From: JBEGQX01 sp041180805
GTDB taxonomy: Bacteria > Planctomycetota > Planctomycetia > Gemmatales > Gemmataceae
Direction: 5' to 3'
Length of the DNA stretch: 10,973 nt
NCBI GenBank assembly: GCA_041180805.1
Contig: JBEGQX010000014.1
Location: 1 to 10,973 of the forward strand
The notes beneath the pieces were generated by a model that did not search any database, was not told where the DNA came from, and saw only the letters and a program-made list of their open reading frames with translations. Shown here piece by piece: positions 8,121 through 10,973 of this stretch. A program made the translations under genes and the position numbers. How positions within the stretch are numbered: position 1 is the first letter of the stretch; each line of letters begins with the position of its first letter.

Positions 8121-8174
8121 TAGAAGGTTTTCTTTCATAACTTGCTGGAAATGCTGAAAAAACCACCTTTGATT

Positions 8175-8202
8175 TATAAAAAGAATGAAGTACACATATG
8201 TG
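8175..8202 (+). promoter_or_regulatory. Upstream region of eno: TATAAA box and palindrome
   Basis: TATAAA at 8175-8180 could be the -10 box for eno, though no good -35 box lies 16-18 bases before it. Downstream is the perfect 10-bp palindrome CACATATGTG (8193-8202). If transcription starts near 8187, this sits at the 5' end of the leader, where an operator could act. The leader to the eno ATG at 8242 would then be about 55 bases. Confidence 0.25.
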
Positions 8203-8241
8203 ACAAGAAGTGAACTTATCTATCGCATGAAAGGGTATTCG

Positions 8242-9549
8242 ATGAGCGAAATTAAAAATATCAAGGCAATTGAAATCCTTGACAGTCGCGGCAATCCAAC
8301 ACTCGAGGTGGAAGTAACTCTTCAAGATGGCACTCTTGGCAGGGCTGCTGTTCCAAGCGGCGCAAGCACCGGAGCCCACGAGGCAATTGAACTCAGGGAC
8401 AATGACAAAAAGCGCTATTTGGGCAAAGGCGTCCGTAAAGCGGTGCAAAATGTGAACCAACAAATAGCCAATAAGCTCAAAGGCCATTGTGTGCTTGATC
8501 AAATTGGCATCGACAAAACAATGATCGAATTGGACGGCACCCCAAACAAAGGCAACCTTGGCGCAAACGCCATGCTGGGTGTTTCAATGGCTTGCGCACA
8601 CGCAGCGGCAGCGCATTCAGGCCTGCCTCTTTACCGATATATTGGTGGAACCAATGCGAAAATTTTGCCAGTACCCATGATGAATATTCTTAATGGTGGC
8701 AAACATGCGGATAACAATGTCGATTTTCAGGAATTTATGATCATGCCCCTGGGCGCACCTTCCTTTTCCGAAGGATTGCGAATGGGAACCGAGGTTTTTC
8801 ATCATCTTAAAAAAGTCCTTCATGACAAACACTTAAACACCGCCGTTGGTGATGAAGGCGGGTTTGCTCCAAATGTCAAAAGCAGCGATGAGGCGTTAGA
8901 GCTCATTGCCAAAGCCGTCGAAAACGCCGGCTACAAGCTGGGCCAAGACATTGTGTTTGCGTTAGATGCCGCCAGCACGGAGCTTTTTGAAGAGGCAAAG
9001 CATAAAGGCAAGGAAGGTTACTGTTTCTTCAAAAGTAACCCGGAAAAAGTTGCTTCCTCAGATGAAATGATCGACTTCTGGGTAAGCCTTTGTAATAAAT
9101 GGCCCATCAAATCCATTGAAGACGGCCTCTCTGAAGATGATTGGGCTGGCTGGCAAAAACTTACAAAAGCCATCGGCTCCAAGGTTCAGCTTGTTGGCGA
9201 CGATTTGTTTGTGACCAACACAAAACGCCTTGAAAGGGGTATTAACGAAAAATCTGGCAACAGCATTCTTATAAAGGTAAATCAGATTGGAACACTCACC
9301 GAAACCTTGGAATCCATCGAACTGGCCCGCCGAAATAGCATGACAACCATCATCAGCCATCGAAGCGGCGAGACAGAGGATACAACCATCGCGGATATTG
9401 CTGTTGGAACCAATGCCGGCCAGATCAAAACCGGTTCGGCAAGCCGCACAGACCGCATCGCCAAATATAACCAGCTTCTTCGCATTGAGGCAGCACTGGG
9501 CTCCAACGCCCGTTACGGTAAAGAAGTATGGCCAAGGGAACGGCTATAA
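8242..9549 (+). CDS. eno: Enolase (phosphopyruvate hydratase)
   Basis: This cytoplasmic glycolytic and gluconeogenic enzyme interconverts 2-phosphoglycerate and phosphoenolpyruvate. It is 435 residues, normal length. The N-terminal domain begins EILDSRGNPTLEVEV, followed by the VPSGASTGAHEA loop. The barrel shows GDEGGFAPN (203-211, acid Glu205), Mg ligands Asp242, Glu293 (SIEDGLSEDDW) and Asp320 (VGDD), catalytic base Lys345 (ILIKVNQIGT), and the phosphate and substrate loop SHRSGETEDT (372-381). The C-terminal part includes KTGSASRTDRIAKYNQLLRIE. The ATG at 8242 is chosen because AAGGG lies 6 bases upstream and the protein then begins as usual (MSEIKNIKAIEILDSRGNP). In-frame ATGs at 8185 and 8227 lack a ribosome-binding site and add non-family residues. 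The next gene overlaps its 3' end. Confidence 0.98.
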   Translation: MSEIKNIKAIEILDSRGNPTLEVEVTLQDGTLGRAAVPSGASTGAHEAIELRDNDKKRYLGKGVRKAVQNVNQQIANKLKGHCVLDQIGIDKTMIELDGTPNKGNLGANAMLGVSMACAHAAAAHSGLPLYRYIGGTNAKILPVPMMNILNGGKHADNNVDFQEFMIMPLGAPSFSEGLRMGTEVFHHLKKVLHDKHLNTAVGDEGGFAPNVKSSDEALELIAKAVENAGYKLGQDIVFALDAASTELFEEAKHKGKEGYCFFKSNPEKVASSDEMIDFWVSLCNKWPIKSIEDGLSEDDWAGWQKLTKAIGSKVQLVGDDLFVTNTKRLERGINEKSGNSILIKVNQIGTLTETLESIELARRNSMTTIISHRSGETEDTTIADIAVGTNAGQIKTGSASRTDRIAKYNQLLRIEAALGSNARYGKEVWPRERL

Positions 9550-9815
9550 AAACCGATCGTTTTGCCATGAAGGCCCTTTTTCGGATAAACTTTTCCCTGG
9601 GCGCATTTTTGCTACTTCTGGCCTCAGGGCTCTGGGTTTTGGGAACATTCTGGAAGGGCCTCCCGGCAAAAATGGGAGATCATGGTCTACTAAGGGTATT
9701 AGGGGGTTGTGGCCTTGGACTGATAGCCACAGCCCTTGTTTTTTTTAAGGCCAAAAACACCAGCGATCCCCAACGCCACTCCGGCGAACCGACCAATCTT
9801 GATCAGGAACCATGA
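9528..9815 (+). CDS. Small two-helix membrane protein, unknown function
   Basis: I do not recognise a family. The 95-residue product has two predicted transmembrane helices (about 19-41 and 53-74) joined by a short Lys/Gly-containing loop, and a hydrophilic tail rich in Asn, Asp, Pro and Glu. The ATG at 9528 lies inside the end of eno (22-base overlap) behind a purine-rich AAAGAAG. An ATG at 9567 would remove the overlap but has no ribosome-binding site. The last codons overlap the next gene at an ATGATG junction. The tight packing suggests translational coupling with eno and with the following membrane protein, possibly as partners. That it is a real gene is supported by the overlap pattern and by clean hydrophobic helices; its role is unknown. 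Confidence 0.65.
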   Translation: MAKGTAIKTDRFAMKALFRINFSLGAFLLLLASGLWVLGTFWKGLPAKMGDHGLLRVLGGCGLGLIATALVFFKAKNTSDPQRHSGEPTNLDQEP

Positions 9816-10381
9816 TGGACTGGCTTTTTGAAGGAAGCTGGACTGCCTATGCCGCTTTGTTGGCGACAAGCTTTTCATTATTTATTATCTGGTTTTTTCA
9901 AAGAGGAAGCGCCATTGCCTGGTTATCGGCACTACCTTTACTATTTATCCCAATCCTCATGGGCTTAGACACCCTGATTGAAACCCAGAGGGAACAAGCC
10001 AGGGGGATTCTTAAAAAAATCGAATCCCTGATTAACTCTGGCAACTTGGTATTGTGCGCTGATCTTTTAGACGAGAAATTCATTACCAAGGGCGGATTGA
10101 ACAAAAAGGCTCTCAAGGATTGGCTCGCAAAAAACCAACCTAAATCTTACATAAATTATTGTGTATTTTGGGGCGAAGAGGTTATTCAGACAACCCTTTA
10201 CAACACAACCAAAATTTCGACCATGGTTAAAACAAAGGGATCTTCAGGCATTTACCAGGAGGGCTTTTACAGGATGGAGTTTGTTTTCTCAAAAGCCCCT
10301 GATGGAAAACTTAAAGCTATTCTTGAGTTTAAAGTCTATGATCCAATTTCAAATGGAAATGAGATCACACCTCAATTTTAA
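9812..10381 (+). CDS. Membrane-anchored protein with probable NTF2-like domain
   Basis: This 189-residue protein has two N-terminal membrane helices (about 10-30 and 35-54) and an extracytoplasmic domain of about 135 residues. The domain begins DTLIETQREQARGILKKIE, then LLDEKFITKGG, a helix, and several beta-strand-like stretches (YCVFWGEEVIQTTLY, GFYRMEFVFS, KAILEFKVYDP). This order of amphipathic helices then curved sheet resembles an NTF2/SnoaL-like fold, but no catalytic residues can be assigned. The stop codon of the preceding gene overlaps this start (ATGATG at 9812-9817). AGGA at 9805-9808 is better spaced for the second ATG (9815), so the true protein may be one residue shorter. A strong hairpin begins at its stop codon. 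Function is unknown; the fold is inferred. Confidence 0.72.
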   Translation: MMDWLFEGSWTAYAALLATSFSLFIIWFFQRGSAIAWLSALPLLFIPILMGLDTLIETQREQARGILKKIESLINSGNLVLCADLLDEKFITKGGLNKKALKDWLAKNQPKSYINYCVFWGEEVIQTTLYNTTKISTMVKTKGSSGIYQEGFYRMEFVFSKAPDGKLKAILEFKVYDPISNGNEITPQF

Positions 10382-10417
10382 AGAGGAGGAAGGTATTTTC
10401 CTTACCCCTCTTTAAAA
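10376..10417. terminator. Bidirectional hairpin terminator
   Basis: A perfect 11-base inverted repeat, TTTTAAAGAGG (10376-10386) and CCTCTTTAAAA (10407-10417), encloses a further imperfect stem ending in AAGG/CCTT around a TATTTT loop. It overlaps the stop codon of the plus-strand membrane gene and lies 19 bases past the end of the converging minus-strand lipoprotein gene. The symmetric T and A flanks mean each strand sees a GC-rich stem core followed by U residues, so it can end both transcripts. Confidence 0.7.
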
Positions 10418-10435
10418 TCTCCATGCATCTAAAAT

Positions 10436-10681
10436 TTAGTTTTTAGGAACGACCTTGATCACGGGAGGTTCCTGATACCTTGAAACGGTGGGAACCCCAC
10501 CTTCACAAATGCATTCAGGGGCGCCAGGCACTACCACCGGGCCTTTGCCTCGATATTGTTTGTCTGCGTGAATGAGGTAACCCCAAGGTTTAAATGTGAA
10601 ACCAATCCGGTGTCCATTGCAACCAGAAAGCAGAAATACAACGGCAATACTTGCCATCATCAGGGATCGAAAAGTTTTCAT
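10436..10681 (-). CDS. Small predicted lipoprotein, unknown function
   Basis: The product is an 81-residue lipoprotein precursor. Its signal peptide has a Lys/Arg start, a hydrophobic core at about residues 8-18 and the lipobox L-S-G-C with Cys21 as lipidation site. The 61-residue mature part is Pro/Val/Gly-rich and lacks an obvious fold. It contains a Cys-x-Cys pair (57 and 59) in APECICEGG, which could bind metal or form a disulfide, but this is speculation. The start is secure: GAGGAGG sits 5 bases before the ATG, the strongest Shine-Dalgarno in the window. The leader carries a hairpin followed by T5 directly ahead of that site. The gene converges on the enolase cluster across the shared terminator. 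I recognise no family. Confidence 0.78.
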   Translation of the reverse strand: MKTFRSLMMASIAVVFLLSGCNGHRIGFTFKPWGYLIHADKQYRGKGPVVVPGAPECICEGGVPTVSRYQEPPVIKVVPKN

Positions 10682-10695
10682 GATATCCTCCTCAC

Positions 10696-10726
10696 AAAAA
10701 CCAGAAATGGAAAATCCGTTTTCTGG
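10696..10726 (-). promoter_or_regulatory. Hairpin plus T5 in the lipoprotein leader
   Basis: Reading the minus strand, CCAGAAA (10726-10720) pairs with TTTCTGG (10707-10701) and an inner GGA/TCC adds three pairs. Five T residues follow at once (10700-10696), then the GAGGAGG ribosome-binding site. This has the form of an intrinsic terminator placed between any upstream promoter and the lipoprotein gene. It is either an attenuator or the terminator of a gene beyond the window. The stem is only moderately GC-rich. Confidence 0.4.
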
Positions 10727-10973
10727 TCCACACTTTGTTGTAGCACAGGGTTAAGGCAGAAACTTACTGTGCCATGCACCAGGGATCATGAATCATGTCC
10801 CTGCTTCGCTATAGGGAATATGCACCCCAAAGAAGCTTGTGCAAAACAAGACGGTGGCTAATTTTATGAGAAGGGCCAAATTCAAACCTTCCTTTGCGGA
10901 ATGTAACGAATGTAACACCCCGCAAAGATGGTTTTTGAATGGATGGCAAATATTAGGCTGGATATGCGGCCAA
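10727..10973. other. Right-edge region without a convincing gene
   Basis: No reading frame here has a plausible start, ribosome-binding site and family-like protein. The visible elements are an inverted repeat GCACAG/CTGTGC (10743-10748 and 10767-10772) that may be chance, an ATCATG direct repeat near 10787-10796, an 11-codon frame on the minus strand (10796-10764), and the hairpin with tandem repeat at 10892-10927. No clear promoter for the lipoprotein gene was found in it. Confidence 0.5.
10892..10935 (+). repeat. 8-bp inverted repeat enclosing a 9-bp tandem repeat
   Basis: CTTTGCGG (10892-10899) and CCGCAAAG (10920-10927) are perfect inverted repeats separated by 20 bases. The enclosed sequence holds GAATGTAAC twice in exact tandem (10899-10907 and 10908-10916). 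On the plus strand a T5 run follows at 10931-10935, so a terminator is possible. A regulator-binding site with direct half-sites is the alternative. Confidence 0.5.

Noticed and set aside
8185..8241. N-terminal extension of enolase from an upstream ATG
   Set aside because: The extra residues are not enolase-like, no ribosome-binding site precedes 8185 or 8227, and AAGGG is well placed for 8242.
8068..8502. Minus-strand open frame of 144 codons antisense to the start of eno
   Set aside because: It lies wholly opposite the conserved enolase N terminus and its upstream region, its product resembles no family I know, and the bases are explained by enolase codons.
10743..10772. GCACAG/CTGTGC inverted repeat
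   Set aside because: Six pairs with an 18-base spacer are expected by chance in a stretch this long and nothing else marks the site.
10556..10861. Plus-strand frame of 101 codons near the right edge
   Set aside because: It runs antisense through the lipoprotein gene and its leader, and lacks a recognisable ribosome-binding site or domain.

Overview
The window looks like ordinary chromosomal DNA from a Gram-negative-type bacterium of moderate GC content. Several features fit a planctomycete: an outer-membrane efflux lipoprotein with a long Pro/Lys-rich tail, a small lipoprotein with an LSGC lipobox, Mpo1/DUF962, GT39 and membrane-anchored NTF2-like families, loosely packed genes and frequent weak Shine-Dalgarno sites. 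This assignment is inference from protein style; no rRNA or other marker is present. I found no tRNA, rRNA, CRISPR array, transposase, integrase, phage gene or toxin-antitoxin pair.

Left part, bases 1 to about 4970, all on the minus strand. Reading in the direction of transcription, a probable operon rsfS - argS - Mpo1/DUF962-like gene starts at a TATAAT-type promoter near 4975. It combines a ribosome-silencing factor, arginyl-tRNA synthetase and a small membrane protein. After a 220-base gap that holds a candidate promoter and a pair of direct repeats comes a large TolC-family outer-membrane lipoprotein gene, which ends five bases from the window edge.

Middle part, bases 5131-8071. A plus-strand MFS transporter of the anion:cation symporter (hexuronate/galactonate-like) type faces a minus-strand GT39-type membrane glycosyltransferase. 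Only ten bases separate their stop codons. The glycosyltransferase appears to start at GTG from a very short leader.

Right part, bases 8242-10973. Enolase (eno) is followed, with overlapping reading frames, by two small membrane proteins of unknown function; the second carries a likely NTF2-like extracytoplasmic domain. This run ends in a strong 42-base hairpin that can serve both strands. It is met from the other side by a small minus-strand lipoprotein gene with a textbook Shine-Dalgarno. The last 292 bases carry no convincing gene but hold two conspicuous structures: a hairpin followed by T5 just ahead of the lipoprotein ribosome-binding site, and an 8-bp inverted repeat enclosing a 9-bp tandem repeat.

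The genes are mainly housekeeping: translation, glycolysis, transport and envelope. I see no convincing previously undescribed system. The best leads are the eno-linked membrane gene pair, the leader hairpin of the small lipoprotein, and the repeat-in-hairpin element at the right edge.
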